Assembly: GCA_039199225.1 (NCBI GenBank)
Contig: JBCCSZ010000005.1
Coordinates: 1-57,507, forward strand
Direction of reading: 5' to 3'
Length of the DNA stretch: 57,507 nucleotides
Source: JBCCSZ01 sp039199225
GTDB taxonomy: Bacteria; Bacteroidota; Bacteroidia; Chitinophagales; Saprospiraceae
Below the pieces are notes generated by a model that saw only the letters and a list, made by a program, of their open reading frames with translations, was not told the origin of the DNA and searched no databases. Below, in pieces: positions 24,233 through 33,020 of this stretch. The translations under genes were made by a program, and so were the position numbers. Every line of letters begins with the position of its first letter. Within the stretch, counting starts at the first letter, position 1.

Positions 24233-24739
24233 ATGATCGTCTCTCTCATCGTTGCAACTGCCCACAATAGGGTCATCGGCCGGGATAATGGTATTCCCTG
24301 GTACCTACCTGCTGATCTCAAATACTTCAAGCGGACCACTTTGAATCACCACATCATCATGGGGCGCAAATGCTACGAATCGATTGGAAAGCCGCTGCCG
24401 AAACGTACCAATGTAATTGTGACTAGAAATCTCTTTTTTGCTGCTTCCGGTTGTTCAGTGGTACACTCTGTAGAGGAAGGGCTGAAATTGGCCCTGGACA
24501 ATGGGGAGGAAGAAGCCTTCATTATTGGTGGTGCGCAAATCTACGAATTGGCAATGCCTTACGTCGATAAGCTCTATCTGACAGAGGTCGAACTCGAAGT
24601 GGAAGGGGATGTGTTTTTCCCTGAACTCGACATGTCCGAATGGAAAGAAGATTGGCAGGAAGCTCACCAGGCCGATGGCAAAAACGAGTTTGATTATGTC
24701 TTTCGTCGATTCAGTAGGGTCAAGAAGAAGAACGACTGA
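24233..24739 (+). CDS. folA: Dihydrofolate reductase
   Basis: A 168-residue DHFR that reduces dihydrofolate to tetrahydrofolate with NADPH. Visible motifs are IVATAHNRVIGRDNGIPWYLPADLKYFKRTT with the catalytic acidic Asp and Trp, HHIIMGRKCYESIGKPLPKRTNVIVTRN, and EEAFIIGGAQIYELAMPYVDKLYLTEV. Length is typical. The ATG at 24233 fits the family start (MIVSLIVAT); the upstream TTG at 24182 is rejected. It diverges from lpxK. No thyA lies nearby. Confidence 0.95.
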   Translation: MIVSLIVATAHNRVIGRDNGIPWYLPADLKYFKRTTLNHHIIMGRKCYESIGKPLPKRTNVIVTRNLFFAASGCSVVHSVEEGLKLALDNGEEEAFIIGGAQIYELAMPYVDKLYLTEVELEVEGDVFFPELDMSEWKEDWQEAHQADGKNEFDYVFRRFSRVKKKND

Positions 24740-24973
24740 GCCAAAATCCAGCCGCCTTAACTCTTATCAAGAATGCTCTAAATCCATGGAAAACTCATTT
24801 TTACTACTGAAAATGGGAACATATATTTTTTTTACGATTTGTTGAAAGTAGGTTTTTTTCGCCTGTAGAAGCAAAAAAGTTGAAAAAAATTTATGGAATT
24901 TCAGGGGGTGCCGTGTCCTATTATAGCAACAATTTCAAATTGTCGCAGAATCTTCATCTTTAAAGGACACAAA
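24740..24973. other. Intergenic region holding the right repeat copy
   Basis: A 234-bp AT-rich gap. It holds the right copy of the 31-bp repeat directly before the DUF2851 gene. No clear promoter pair was found. Confidence 0.5.
24894..24924 (-). repeat. 31-bp inverted repeat, right copy
   Basis: Reverse-complement copy of 21471-21501 with 29 of 31 matches. It sits 49 bases before the DUF2851 start. An in-frame ATG at 24893 lies at its edge, so the extra N-terminal residues predicted from that Met are translated repeat and not protein. Confidence 0.8.
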
Positions 24974-26272
24974 ATGAAAGAAGACTTTTTGCACTACTTA
25001 TGGCGTACCAAGCAGTTTGATTTGAGGGCTTTAACGACAACCCAGGGGGCGCCAATCAACATCCATACTTTTGGGCTACACAATCAAAACGCTGGTCCAG
25101 ATTTTTTAGATGCCCGAGTCAGCATCGGAAATGTGCTCTGGGCTGGAAACATCGAAATGCATCTGAAAGCTTCCGATTGGCTGCTACACAAGCATCAAAA
25201 CGACCGTAGCTATGACAACGTGGTGCTGCATGTTGTTTACGAAGAGGACCGCCCGATCTGCTATCCCAACGGCCATCGAATCCCTTGTTTGGAACTCAAA
25301 GGACGCATTCCTCCTGGTTTGTCCAAAAGGTACCAGCGTTTGCAGGGCAACGCCCAGTGGGTGGCCTGCGAATACCAGCTGTCGGAGGTGCCGAAGATCA
25401 CTCGCAATCTTTGGTTGGACCGCATGATGATCGATCGCCTGGAAGCGAAGACGGCCTTAATGGCTCAGGTATTGGCAGAGCTTAAAGGCGACTGGGAGGA
25501 AGTATTTCACCGTTTTCTTGCAAGTGGCTTTGGCTTGTATGTCAACCGAGCGGTTTTTGAGCAACTAGCGCGAATTGTACCCCTTTCGTTGCTGCGCAAA
25601 TATCGCCACAGCCTGTTGCAAGTAGAAGCGTTATTATTTGGTCAGGCGGGTTTTTTGGAGGCTGATTGGAATGACAAACATCCGGTGAAGTTGAAGAGGA
25701 CGTATCAAGCTCTCCGACAAAAGCACCAATTAGTGCCGCTATCCATGTCGAGTTGGAAATTTTCCCGCATGCGACCGGCAGGTTTTCCAAGCGTCCGCAT
25801 TGCCCAGTTTGCAGGGCTTGTTTTTCAATCGGAACATTTGTTCAGCAAAATGTTGGCAGCCAAAAACATCCAAGAGATTGAAAATGCCTTTGATTTTAGT
25901 GTTTCCAAGTATTGGCAATGCCATTATCGCTTTGATCAGGAATCGATAAAACAGTCCAAAAAGCTAGGGCGAGACATGATCCGGCGATTGATCATCAATG
26001 TCATTGCGCCAATACTTTTTTTGTATGGTAAACAGAGGAGTGAGGATCAATACAAGGATTTGGCCTTGCACTTTCTAGGGGCTTTACCGCCCGAATCCAA
26101 TCGAGAACTCCGGCAGTGGAAAAGTGTAGGGATTAAAACTCATTCTGCGCTTCGCAGCCAGGCACTGCTGCAACTCAAGAAAAGTTACTGCGACAAAAAA
26201 CGTTGCATGGAGTGCGCCATTGGCCATAGTGTCTTGAAAATGGGTAAGCACCAAGAATTGGGTATCCGATAA
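24974..26272 (+). CDS. DUF2851 family protein
   Basis: A 432-residue protein of the DUF2851 family, common in Bacteroidota and without known function. Recognisable parts are EDFLHYLWRTKQFD, NAGPDFLDARVSIG, WAGNIEMHLKASDWLLHKHQ-type core with the pattern also seen in nuclease-like folds, and YDNVVLHVVYEED. The end carries a Cys cluster (YCDKKRCMECAIGHSVL) that could bind metal. The start at 24974 (MKEDFLHYLW) matches the family beginning; the frame is open to 24893, but that part is the 31-bp repeat. Its stop is 39 bases from the stop of the convergent DUF5686 gene. A role in nucleic acid metabolism is only a guess. Confidence 0.88.
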   Translation: MKEDFLHYLWRTKQFDLRALTTTQGAPINIHTFGLHNQNAGPDFLDARVSIGNVLWAGNIEMHLKASDWLLHKHQNDRSYDNVVLHVVYEEDRPICYPNGHRIPCLELKGRIPPGLSKRYQRLQGNAQWVACEYQLSEVPKITRNLWLDRMMIDRLEAKTALMAQVLAELKGDWEEVFHRFLASGFGLYVNRAVFEQLARIVPLSLLRKYRHSLLQVEALLFGQAGFLEADWNDKHPVKLKRTYQALRQKHQLVPLSMSSWKFSRMRPAGFPSVRIAQFAGLVFQSEHLFSKMLAAKNIQEIENAFDFSVSKYWQCHYRFDQESIKQSKKLGRDMIRRLIINVIAPILFLYGKQRSEDQYKDLALHFLGALPPESNRELRQWKSVGIKTHSALRSQALLQLKKSYCDKKRCMECAIGHSVLKMGKHQELGIR

Positions 26273-26311
26273 AGGCCACAGGCAGACTTGAAGTGCAAAC
26301 CTTGCTTTGAT

Positions 26312-28822
26312 TTAGAAGTAAAACAGGAGGCCAGCTCGGTAGGTGAGCCGCTTGGCTTCCGGATTATTGAGGTAGTTGAGTCGCCAAAGAACATCAAGGC
26401 GGATGATTTTGAAAATATTTTCGATACCCACGCCCACTTCCATGTAGGGTTCTTGATCGGGCGTTTGAAAGCCTGTATACGTATCTAGGTTGGCAGTATT
26501 GAAGCTGTTGAGTTGATTGGCTTCTTTGTTTTCTTCGCTCAAGGTACCATAGACAGCTCTGAAGGCCACCACACTCCGCCATTTGAGCTTGCGAAGCAGT
26601 GGGATTTTGTTGAGGAAAAAACCATCGAAATGATGGACCAACATCAGACTGACATAGGTATCGCTTGCAAACTCGTAATTGTTCATGCCATTGAAGATGT
26701 AGTTGGAATAAAAGTAGGTTTCATTACCCGGATGTACTTCCGACAAAAGGAACGGAACCTGTCCAAAGACTTTACCTGCTTTTAGCCTGTAGCCCAACCA
26801 ACCAATGGGTGCGATGTTGAAATAGTGCCGATAGCTCAAGGCTAATTTGTGATAGCTGTAATCGCCATTCAATACGCCTTTGAGGCCAGCAGTGTATTGT
26901 AATTCGATGATGGGGTGCTTACTTCCGAGGCTGGTGCGAAAAAACTGGCCATCGATGAATTGCTCCCCAAGTGCAAAGCGGGTTTTGAAAATTAGCTCTG
27001 TAGTGGAAATGATTGTATCGATATTATTGGGGGCCTCCTCTGGATTGGGCAAATAGGCATAGTTGAAGCCCCCACCATCAGAGCGGATACTGCCGTAGGG
27101 GTCCATGCGCTGGTGTAGTAAGGTCACTTTGTTGGACCAACCTTTTTTCCAGAATCGCTCGTAGAAGAATTTTCCTTCTTCTACCCTGAGCAATTTTTGA
27201 AGAATGGGACGTCGGTAAATGCCTGAGAATATGTTTCCTTCGCCAATTTCCTCACTGTTCTGATTGCTGAAGGAAACATCGTTTCGATAACTGGCCCCAA
27301 AAACAATTCGGGGATATTTGCTGAGATTGTATTGAAAATCAGCGCCATATTTGAATTGCTGGTCTCTCAATCCATAGGCTAGGTAGCCTCCAAAACGCAG
27401 TTGTTTGCTGAAATTATTGCTGGTCCAGACGCCGAGCCGAAAGCGGTGGCCTTCTACAGGGTTGTTGTTGTAAATTGTCATATACGGCCCAATCTCCACC
27501 ATCCCCAGCTCCTTGAATCCCGAAACCAGCGTATAAATAATGTCCACGTAAGTTTTGTAGATGGGGACATTTTTGATGCTGTCGATCATGGCGTAGATGG
27601 ACGCTTCGTTCTTTGACAATTTATCGTGCCTGGCTTCCTCCCAAAAGGAGTCATCCCTCTTGAGGTCTTCCAGAGAGTAAAATTCTTTGTCGAACTCGGG
27701 GACTTCCTCTATGGGCGACTCATTATTGACTCGATAGTTTTTAAAACTGACGGTTTTTCGCCCAATGACCCCCGGCCCCTTTTTGAGAGCTTTAAAGTCG
27801 ATCACCATCTTCTGTTTGCCAGGGAGCCACATATCGGTCTTATTGAGCTGAAACTCCTGGTAGATGATCACTCGGTTGATGAGGTTGATATTGGCATCTT
27901 TGCTCATGCGCATATTGACGCGCTGGATGGCAAAGGTGGTATCCGAAACCCAGAAATCCCCATAGAAGGTGTTTTCTTGCTTGCGCTTGGGCTTGAATTT
28001 TAACTTACGGCTCCATTTTCCATCGATGAATGCACTGTCAATGATGTAGTATTCGTAGTAGGTCAGACCCTGATTGGAAAAAGGGCTGGCAAAAGGCTTC
28101 TCAATGATGTCAATCCAGTTATCGTATACGCTGAATTCATCGTGCATTTGGTTGATGAATTCGATGACTGTTTTGTTGTTGACGCCGGATACGCGCTGTG
28201 CTTGTGGTATCTCTTTGGGTTTGCCCTCTGACTTAACGTAGTAGACATTGGAAATGGTCTCGGTGATGTAGGCCGGTAAAAAGGGCTTTTCATCTGATGT
28301 GCTGTCGATGTTTTCAAAGATGAATTCAAAGGGCTTGAACAGCTTGCGCTCACGCATCTTATCGGAGATATTGTCCAGGTCGAGCTCGACCTTCGTATAT
28401 GCTTCGCACTGAAAGGCATCCAGGGCTTCTACCCGATTCTTCTTTTTGTTCTTGATGATTTTTCGAACAATGGCATTGGCAGGATTTTCACCGGCGATGA
28501 CCACGACTTCCGAGAGTGTAAAATCAGAGGATTTGACTCGAAAATTGATTTCTTGGTCAACCAGACCCTTGAGCGGCTTTTCCAAGGCGCTGTAACCAAT
28601 GGCAGAAACGACGAGTGTGTCGGAGGGCGACTTGGTGGTGATCGTGTAGTTGCCATCTACATCAGAAGATACACCTATGGTCGTCCCTTTGAAATAGACA
28701 TTACAAAAGGGAATACCTTCGCGGGTGTCGTCATCAATTACCCTTCCGCTTACTGTAATACTTTGGGCGGAGGCAACTGAAACAGTCAATAAAAGAAGCA
28801 GAAATAGTAGAAAACGGTCCAT
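26312..28822 (-). CDS. DUF5686 outer membrane protein with carboxypeptidase-like regulatory domain
   Basis: An 836-residue protein with signal peptide (MDRFLLFLLLLLTVSVASAQ). Residues about 22-105 are a carboxypeptidase D regulatory-like (plug-like) domain: ITVSGRVIDDDTREGIPFCNVYFKGTTIGVSSDVDGNYTI in outline. The DUF5686 region follows (AIVRKIIKNKKKNRVEALDAFQCEAYTKVELDL ...) and ends in many amphipathic strands typical of an outer membrane barrel (C-terminal AGLLFYF). It resembles a TonB-dependent receptor in layout but lacks the plug and TonB box. Function is unknown; families of this kind are often co-regulated with envelope stress or nutrient uptake. Confidence 0.87.
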   Translation of the reverse strand: MDRFLLFLLLLLTVSVASAQSITVSGRVIDDDTREGIPFCNVYFKGTTIGVSSDVDGNYTITTKSPSDTLVVSAIGYSALEKPLKGLVDQEINFRVKSSDFTLSEVVVIAGENPANAIVRKIIKNKKKNRVEALDAFQCEAYTKVELDLDNISDKMRERKLFKPFEFIFENIDSTSDEKPFLPAYITETISNVYYVKSEGKPKEIPQAQRVSGVNNKTVIEFINQMHDEFSVYDNWIDIIEKPFASPFSNQGLTYYEYYIIDSAFIDGKWSRKLKFKPKRKQENTFYGDFWVSDTTFAIQRVNMRMSKDANINLINRVIIYQEFQLNKTDMWLPGKQKMVIDFKALKKGPGVIGRKTVSFKNYRVNNESPIEEVPEFDKEFYSLEDLKRDDSFWEEARHDKLSKNEASIYAMIDSIKNVPIYKTYVDIIYTLVSGFKELGMVEIGPYMTIYNNNPVEGHRFRLGVWTSNNFSKQLRFGGYLAYGLRDQQFKYGADFQYNLSKYPRIVFGASYRNDVSFSNQNSEEIGEGNIFSGIYRRPILQKLLRVEEGKFFYERFWKKGWSNKVTLLHQRMDPYGSIRSDGGGFNYAYLPNPEEAPNNIDTIISTTELIFKTRFALGEQFIDGQFFRTSLGSKHPIIELQYTAGLKGVLNGDYSYHKLALSYRHYFNIAPIGWLGYRLKAGKVFGQVPFLLSEVHPGNETYFYSNYIFNGMNNYEFASDTYVSLMLVHHFDGFFLNKIPLLRKLKWRSVVAFRAVYGTLSEENKEANQLNSFNTANLDTYTGFQTPDQEPYMEVGVGIENIFKIIRLDVLWRLNYLNNPEAKRLTYRAGLLFYF

Positions 28823-28908
28823 GTGTAACCAAAATAAATAAACTATGTGGATGGTTCGAGCCTTTAAGTATACTTTAACAACAAGCAGACCATTTGTTTA
28901 CGGAAACG

Positions 28909-28940
28909 TTGCAAATTAGGGTTTCTATTTTGTAAGTTTG
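28909..28940 (+). promoter_or_regulatory. Promoter of rnhB (TTG-N21-TAAGTTTG)
   Basis: TTG at 28909-28911 and TAAGTTTG at 28933-28940 are 21 bases apart, a good fit to the Bacteroidota consensus. The box lies 65 bases before the rnhB start codon. Confidence 0.6.
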
Positions 28941-29005
28941 GAATGACGTATGTTAAATTTTAGCCATTGGTACTCTTTTAACCCGAGTTAACTTTAATCT
29001 TTACA

Positions 29006-29608
29006 TTGCTCCGATCACATCTACATCCAAATGAAATAGAGGCTGGTTGCGACGAGGCTGGCCGAGGCTGTTTGGCCGGACCAGTATTCGCTGCGGCTGT
29101 CATCTTACCTAAAGACTATCAGAACGAAGTTTTGAATGATTCGAAACAGCTGACGGAAGTACAACGCAACAATCTTCGTCTAATTGTTGAAACAGATGCA
29201 ATTGCTTGGGCTGTAGCCCAGGTAGATGCGCCCGAGATCGACGAAGTCAACATATTGAATGCCTCCTTTTTGGCCATGCACCGAGCGGTCGACCAGTTGA
29301 AATTGCGGCCCACTTCCCTGCTGATCGATGGCAATCGATTCCGGCCTTACCCGGAGATTCCTCACCATTGTATCATAAAAGGGGATGGCAAGTTTCTCTC
29401 TATTGCCGCGGCTTCTATTTTAGCCAAGACCTATCGGGATGCCTACATGGCGGCACTTGCCGAAGAGTACCCTCAGTATGCTTGGCAATCAAACAAAGGC
29501 TATCCCACCCGGGCGCATCGAGAAGCCATTCGCTTGCATGGTGCGACTCCCTACCACCGCCAGTCTTTCCGATTGTTGCCGGAAGAAGTACAAGGCAAAT
29601 TATTCTGA
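29006..29608 (+). CDS. rnhB: Ribonuclease HII
   Basis: A 200-residue RNase HII, which cuts RNA in RNA-DNA hybrids and starts removal of misincorporated ribonucleotides. The catalytic acidic residues are seen in AGCDEAGRGCLAGPVFAAAV (D, E), SLLIDGNRF (D) and the later AAASILAKTYRD (D). The C-terminal WQSNKGYPTRAHREAI is typical. There is no in-frame ATG before the first motif, so TTG 29006 is the likely start, giving the usual length. A consensus promoter lies 65 bases upstream. Confidence 0.94.
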   Translation: MLRSHLHPNEIEAGCDEAGRGCLAGPVFAAAVILPKDYQNEVLNDSKQLTEVQRNNLRLIVETDAIAWAVAQVDAPEIDEVNILNASFLAMHRAVDQLKLRPTSLLIDGNRFRPYPEIPHHCIIKGDGKFLSIAAASILAKTYRDAYMAALAEEYPQYAWQSNKGYPTRAHREAIRLHGATPYHRQSFRLLPEEVQGKLF

Positions 29609-29639
29609 ACAGAAATCGGCTTCTTTCGTACCATAAAAC

Positions 29640-29647
29640 TATATTTG
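29640..29647 (+). promoter_or_regulatory. Candidate -7 box TATATTTG before the UPF0104 gene
   Basis: TATATTTG fits TAnnTTTG and lies 22 bases before the TTG start at 29670. No TTG is present at the best -33 distance. It suggests that the downstream pair of genes can be transcribed separately from rnhB. Confidence 0.45.
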
Positions 29648-29669
29648 CAGCCGGTTCAAAACAGAAATC

Positions 29670-30740
29670 TTGAAGAAGCCCCTCATCAACGTCCTCAAAT
29701 TCTTGCTATTCCTAAGCATTGGTCTGGGAATATTGTACCTGGTTTTCCAAGGTGAGAATGCCAAATTCTTAAAGCAATGTGAAGCCAAAGGGATACCCGC
29801 TGGTGAATGTAGCTTAATCGATAAGATCATCGGTGATTTCAAAGGGGTTAACTACCTGTGGATTTTGTTGGTATTTTTGGCCTTTGCCATTAGCAATGTC
29901 AGCCGCTCAATTCGCTGGAGGATGTTACTGCGGCCAATGGGCTACAATCCGCGCTTGATCAATGCCTTTTTCTCTATTATGATTGCCTATTTCGCCAATC
30001 TCGGCCTACCAAGGATCGGTGAGGTGATTCGCGCAGGGACCATCGCCCAATACGAAAAAATTCCAGTGGAAAAGGCAATGGGTACCATTGTCGTTGGGCG
30101 AATTGTCGATTTGATTTCCATGCTGGTGGTGGTCATGCTGGCTTTCTTGCTAGAGTTCGATACCTTGTGGGGCTACGTTAGTGAAAACTTCTCAGCTGAA
30201 GGATTTCTCAACTTCCGACTCTTCGGTATCCTAGCAGTCCTGGGGATCGGTGGCTTCTTTTTGTGGCGGTTTCTAAAAGATCGTTTCAAGAATACTGCGA
30301 TCTACCAAAAGATCGCCAACATACTCAATGGCTTTGTCGAGGGCATACAAACCATTCGCAAACTGGACAATCCTGGCTTGTTTATTTTGCACAGCATCAA
30401 CATCTGGGTGATGTACTACCTCATGTCCTACCTTTGTTTCTTTGCTTTCGAACCTACCTCACATCTTGGGCCGGTCACTGGGTTGGTCGTATTCGTCTTT
30501 GGTGCGCTGGGTATATTGATTCCCACGCCGGGCGGAATGGGCTCCTATCAATACTTGGTCAAACATGCCTTAGAGTTCTATGGTGTGAGTGGCGACGATG
30601 CTTTCTCTTTTGCAAACATCCTTTTCTTTTCAGTAAACATCGGCTGCAACATCCTCATCGGATTAATTGCTTTGGCCTTGCTTCCCGTCATTAATGCCAG
30701 CTACAAACCCAAACACCAGGCAAATGTGGCAGCAGATTAA
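29670..30740 (+). CDS. UPF0104 / lysylphosphatidylglycerol-synthase-TM-like membrane protein
   Basis: A 356-residue polytopic inner membrane protein with about eight hydrophobic helices. Family hallmarks are SRSIRWRMLLRPMGYNPRL, YFANLGLPRIGEVIRAGTIAQYEKIPVEKAMGTIVVGRIVDL, and the C-terminal GLVVFVFGALGILIPTPGGMGSYQYLV. This is the flippase-like region found alone in many bacteria and fused to a synthetase in MprF. A lipid-flipping or polyprenol-related role is plausible but unproven. TTG 29670 is the only reasonable start before the first helix (KKPLINVLKFLLFL). The gene overlaps the start of the heptose adenylyltransferase, which hints at an LPS or lipid-linked sugar function. Confidence 0.85.
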   Translation: MKKPLINVLKFLLFLSIGLGILYLVFQGENAKFLKQCEAKGIPAGECSLIDKIIGDFKGVNYLWILLVFLAFAISNVSRSIRWRMLLRPMGYNPRLINAFFSIMIAYFANLGLPRIGEVIRAGTIAQYEKIPVEKAMGTIVVGRIVDLISMLVVVMLAFLLEFDTLWGYVSENFSAEGFLNFRLFGILAVLGIGGFFLWRFLKDRFKNTAIYQKIANILNGFVEGIQTIRKLDNPGLFILHSINIWVMYYLMSYLCFFAFEPTSHLGPVTGLVVFVFGALGILIPTPGGMGSYQYLVKHALEFYGVSGDDAFSFANILFFSVNIGCNILIGLIALALLPVINASYKPKHQANVAAD

Positions 30741-31212
30741 AGCTAAAATAATGGATTGGCAGGCGGCTCGAACACAGGTAGAAACCTGGCAGAAAAGTGG
30801 TGAGAAGGTCGTTTTTACCAATGGCTGTTATGACATCTTACATGTTGGTCATGCTCAACTGTTGGCAAATGCAAGAGCCCTGGGTGATCGCCTGCTGGTC
30901 GCCGTCAATACAGATGCCTCTGTTCGCCGCCTAAAGGGCTCTGAACGTCCCATCAATGAGGTGGAAAGCCGTCAAATATTACTAGCCTCTCTACAGTCTG
31001 TGGATGCTGTTGTATCATTTGAAGAAGATACGCCCCTCAAGTTGATATTGCACTTACAGCCCGATTGTCTGGTGAAAGGAGGGGATTGGGCATTGGACCA
31101 GATCGTCGGAGCTAAAGAAGTTCGTTCCAGTGGTGGAGAAGTTTACAGCCTTCCATTTCTAGAGGGTTATTCTACAACTGATGTCATTGAGAAAATCAAG
31201 AATCTGGCTTGA
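30724..31212 (+). CDS. rfaE2: D-glycero-beta-D-manno-heptose-1-phosphate adenylyltransferase
   Basis: A 162-residue cytidylyltransferase-fold protein that converts heptose 1-phosphate to ADP-heptose for LPS core synthesis. Motifs are KVVFTNGCYDILHVGHAQLL with the nucleotide-binding HxGH, LLVAVNTDASVRRLKG, DAVVSFEEDTPLKLI and YSTTDVIEKI. It is the adenylyltransferase half only; the kinase half (HldE N-terminus) is absent, as is usual in Bacteroidota. ATG 30724 overlaps the upstream gene by 17 bases; ATG 30751 is an alternative that would remove nine poorly conserved residues. Confidence 0.93.
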   Translation: MWQQIKAKIMDWQAARTQVETWQKSGEKVVFTNGCYDILHVGHAQLLANARALGDRLLVAVNTDASVRRLKGSERPINEVESRQILLASLQSVDAVVSFEEDTPLKLILHLQPDCLVKGGDWALDQIVGAKEVRSSGGEVYSLPFLEGYSTTDVIEKIKNLA

Positions 31213-31229
31213 TGCTTTCTATGGCTCAT

Positions 31230-32153
31230 CTATCGATTCAACATCCAATCAAACAAATCCTTTTTATCAACAATTGACCAACTATGTGGATGCCTGTATC
31301 CATTGGCGCGGTATCCCTTACCTTCTGTCTCGATCAATTCGACCTGCTGGTTGCCCAACTGTTTTTGGAGTTGCTGCGCCAATTTCTTGATGTAACAGGC
31401 ATTGAGGTCTTCGTACTCATTTTGCCGATTTACCTTCCACCAAGTTGTATCTGGCTCTGTGTACAGTCTAATCTTGGTATCTTTCAAAGATGCCAGATTG
31501 CGAATGTTCTCGGTCTGAGAAATGTAGGGTGAATACTCCTCATACTTTTTGATTCCCTTGGCGGCTGGCCCAAAATATTCATCAAAAGAATTGACGGTCC
31601 TCTGGGATTCCTTCATAGAAATGGCAGAAAACTTTCGTTCGATGTTCCTCTGCGAACAGCGATACAATTGGAGTAGATCAACAGGTGAATCGACAATAAA
31701 GATGCCCTTGGGCTGAAGGCTGGATTGTTGGGCATGTAGATAACTGCTCAGCAGTAAACTGATGTTTCCGCCGCTGGAAAATCCTCCTATGAATAGGTTG
31801 TCTTTGCTCAGTTGGTGCCTTTCGACAGCTTCTTCCAGAATCGTTTTCAACGCTTGCTTTTCAGAGGCTTCCAACCACAGGCGCTTGTTGAATCTCATCA
31901 GTAAAATAGAAATATCATTTTTCTGGGCCATGTCAAGTATGTCAAACTCCCTTTTGACATCTTCAGGCGTCTCGGGAAATCCACCAAATAAGACCAGAAG
32001 CCCTTTCTCTTTGCCAGTGCTTTGGATGAGTTCGTATGCTTCGGTGACTGGCGATGGTGGGCCTTGGTCAGGTTGCTGCTTTCCGGGAAGCGCCCGCTCT
32101 CCACTGCAAGCACAAATTGTGAAAATCAATATCGCGATGTATGCTTTCTTCAT
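31230..32153 (-). CDS. Alpha/beta-hydrolase-like lipoprotein
   Basis: A 307-residue protein with a lipoprotein signal (MKKAYIAILIFTICAC, Cys near 16). The body fits an alpha/beta hydrolase: GLLVLFGGFPETPEDVKR, ILLMRFNKRLWLE, nucleophile elbow NLFIGGFSSGGNISLLLSSYL (G-F-S-S-G), and GIFIVDSPVDLLQLY. A late His such as that in NGYRHPHSWSIVDK could complete the triad. The substrate is unknown. It is probably anchored in the periplasm. Homology beyond the fold is not clear to me. Confidence 0.75.
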   Translation of the reverse strand: MKKAYIAILIFTICACSGERALPGKQQPDQGPPSPVTEAYELIQSTGKEKGLLVLFGGFPETPEDVKREFDILDMAQKNDISILLMRFNKRLWLEASEKQALKTILEEAVERHQLSKDNLFIGGFSSGGNISLLLSSYLHAQQSSLQPKGIFIVDSPVDLLQLYRCSQRNIERKFSAISMKESQRTVNSFDEYFGPAAKGIKKYEEYSPYISQTENIRNLASLKDTKIRLYTEPDTTWWKVNRQNEYEDLNACYIKKLAQQLQKQLGNQQVELIETEGKGYRANGYRHPHSWSIVDKKDLFDWMLNR

Positions 32154-32344
32154 CTTTTGATGGCCTTTTGGATTGCTAAATTCTTATACTCTTTGGAGGT
32201 ATACCAAAAGGAAGCTTTGGTTCAGACTGGGCCACCTATTTGGTGGTTTTTAGGGTTGGAAAGGGAGCTTTCAAGGAGGTAGGGCTGATAAATACCTACA
32301 CAAGGTAATTTTTCATGTTTTATTATCGAACAACGTCAGAAAAA

Positions 32345-32372
32345 TTGGGTTATAATAGTAATACTATCTTTG
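32345..32372 (+). promoter_or_regulatory. Promoter of the secreted orphan gene (TTG-N17-TATCTTTG)
   Basis: TTG at 32345-32347 and TATCTTTG at 32365-32372 are 17 bases apart. The box lies 60 bases before the ATG at 32433. It lies in the 279-bp gap between divergent genes, which otherwise shows nothing. Confidence 0.5.
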
Positions 32373-32432
32373 TTAATAGCAAATTAATCAATTGAGTGTT
32401 TGTCTCCATTGCTAACATATAAATGAGTAATC

Positions 32433-33020
32433 ATGAAAGATGCACCCATTATTCTTACAGCTTTTTTGCTACTATTGCTCAATACTTCAATATTTGCCCA
32501 AAACAGAATTTTCCCGCAACAAGCGCCCATGTTCCAACAAACCGAAACCATTTCTATGGAAATTACGGGGCCATCTGTCATGGGTATCAACCCCTTCAAC
32601 AATGATTCGGTTATTCTGAACCTCAGTATTGTATTCGAAGTCGTTTTGACAGGGGAAGTTGCTCCTTCTTTCTGGGATCAAGCTTTCGATGGTGAAGCTG
32701 CCTACAGTGGTTTTTACTTTCCAAACAACAGCAACAGGTTCATGGAATTTACAGCTTCGACCAATCATGCGCTAAGCAGTCTCAGCCACACTTATCAAGG
32801 GTCTTTTTTGAATGATCAGATATTTTTGAATATATATGACGATGGTCACGAATCCGTTATGCCCCTAAATAGCCTAGTGGGCTGGGTCAGATTGGATGCA
32901 GAAGAATGGGATGAGAAGGATAAATTGGAGTATGAATCTCAATTCTCTTCTCTTGGAGAGTGGCAGTTTAAGCTTGGGCCGGACGAAAAGAGCTATTACT
33001 TCGTTCCAATGGTGCTCTAA
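32433..33020 (+). CDS. Secreted hypothetical protein
   Basis: A 195-residue protein with a clear signal peptide (MKDAPIILTAFLLLLLNTSIFAQ). The mature part has no family I recognise. It is acidic and aromatic-rich, with the blocks FEVVLTGEVAPSFWDQAFDGEAAYSGFYF in outline, SLVGWVRLDAEEWDEKDKLEYESQF and GEWQFKLGPDEKSYYF. This alternation suggests a beta-sandwich. It lacks a T9SS sorting domain and a lipobox, so a periplasmic location is likely. Its TAA overlaps the convergent aroA stop codon by two bases. Confidence 0.72.
   Translation: MKDAPIILTAFLLLLLNTSIFAQNRIFPQQAPMFQQTETISMEITGPSVMGINPFNNDSVILNLSIVFEVVLTGEVAPSFWDQAFDGEAAYSGFYFPNNSNRFMEFTASTNHALSSLSHTYQGSFLNDQIFLNIYDDGHESVMPLNSLVGWVRLDAEEWDEKDKLEYESQFSSLGEWQFKLGPDEKSYYFVPMVL

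Noticed and set aside
21471..24924. Idea that the inverted repeats bound a transposon
   Set aside because: The segment holds lpxK, an essential housekeeping gene, and no transposase; no target-site duplication could be recognised. Kept only as an inverted repeat pair.
28850..28870. tRNA-like GGTTCGAGCC stretch
   Set aside because: Resembles a T-arm core, but no acceptor stem or anticodon arm can be drawn around it.
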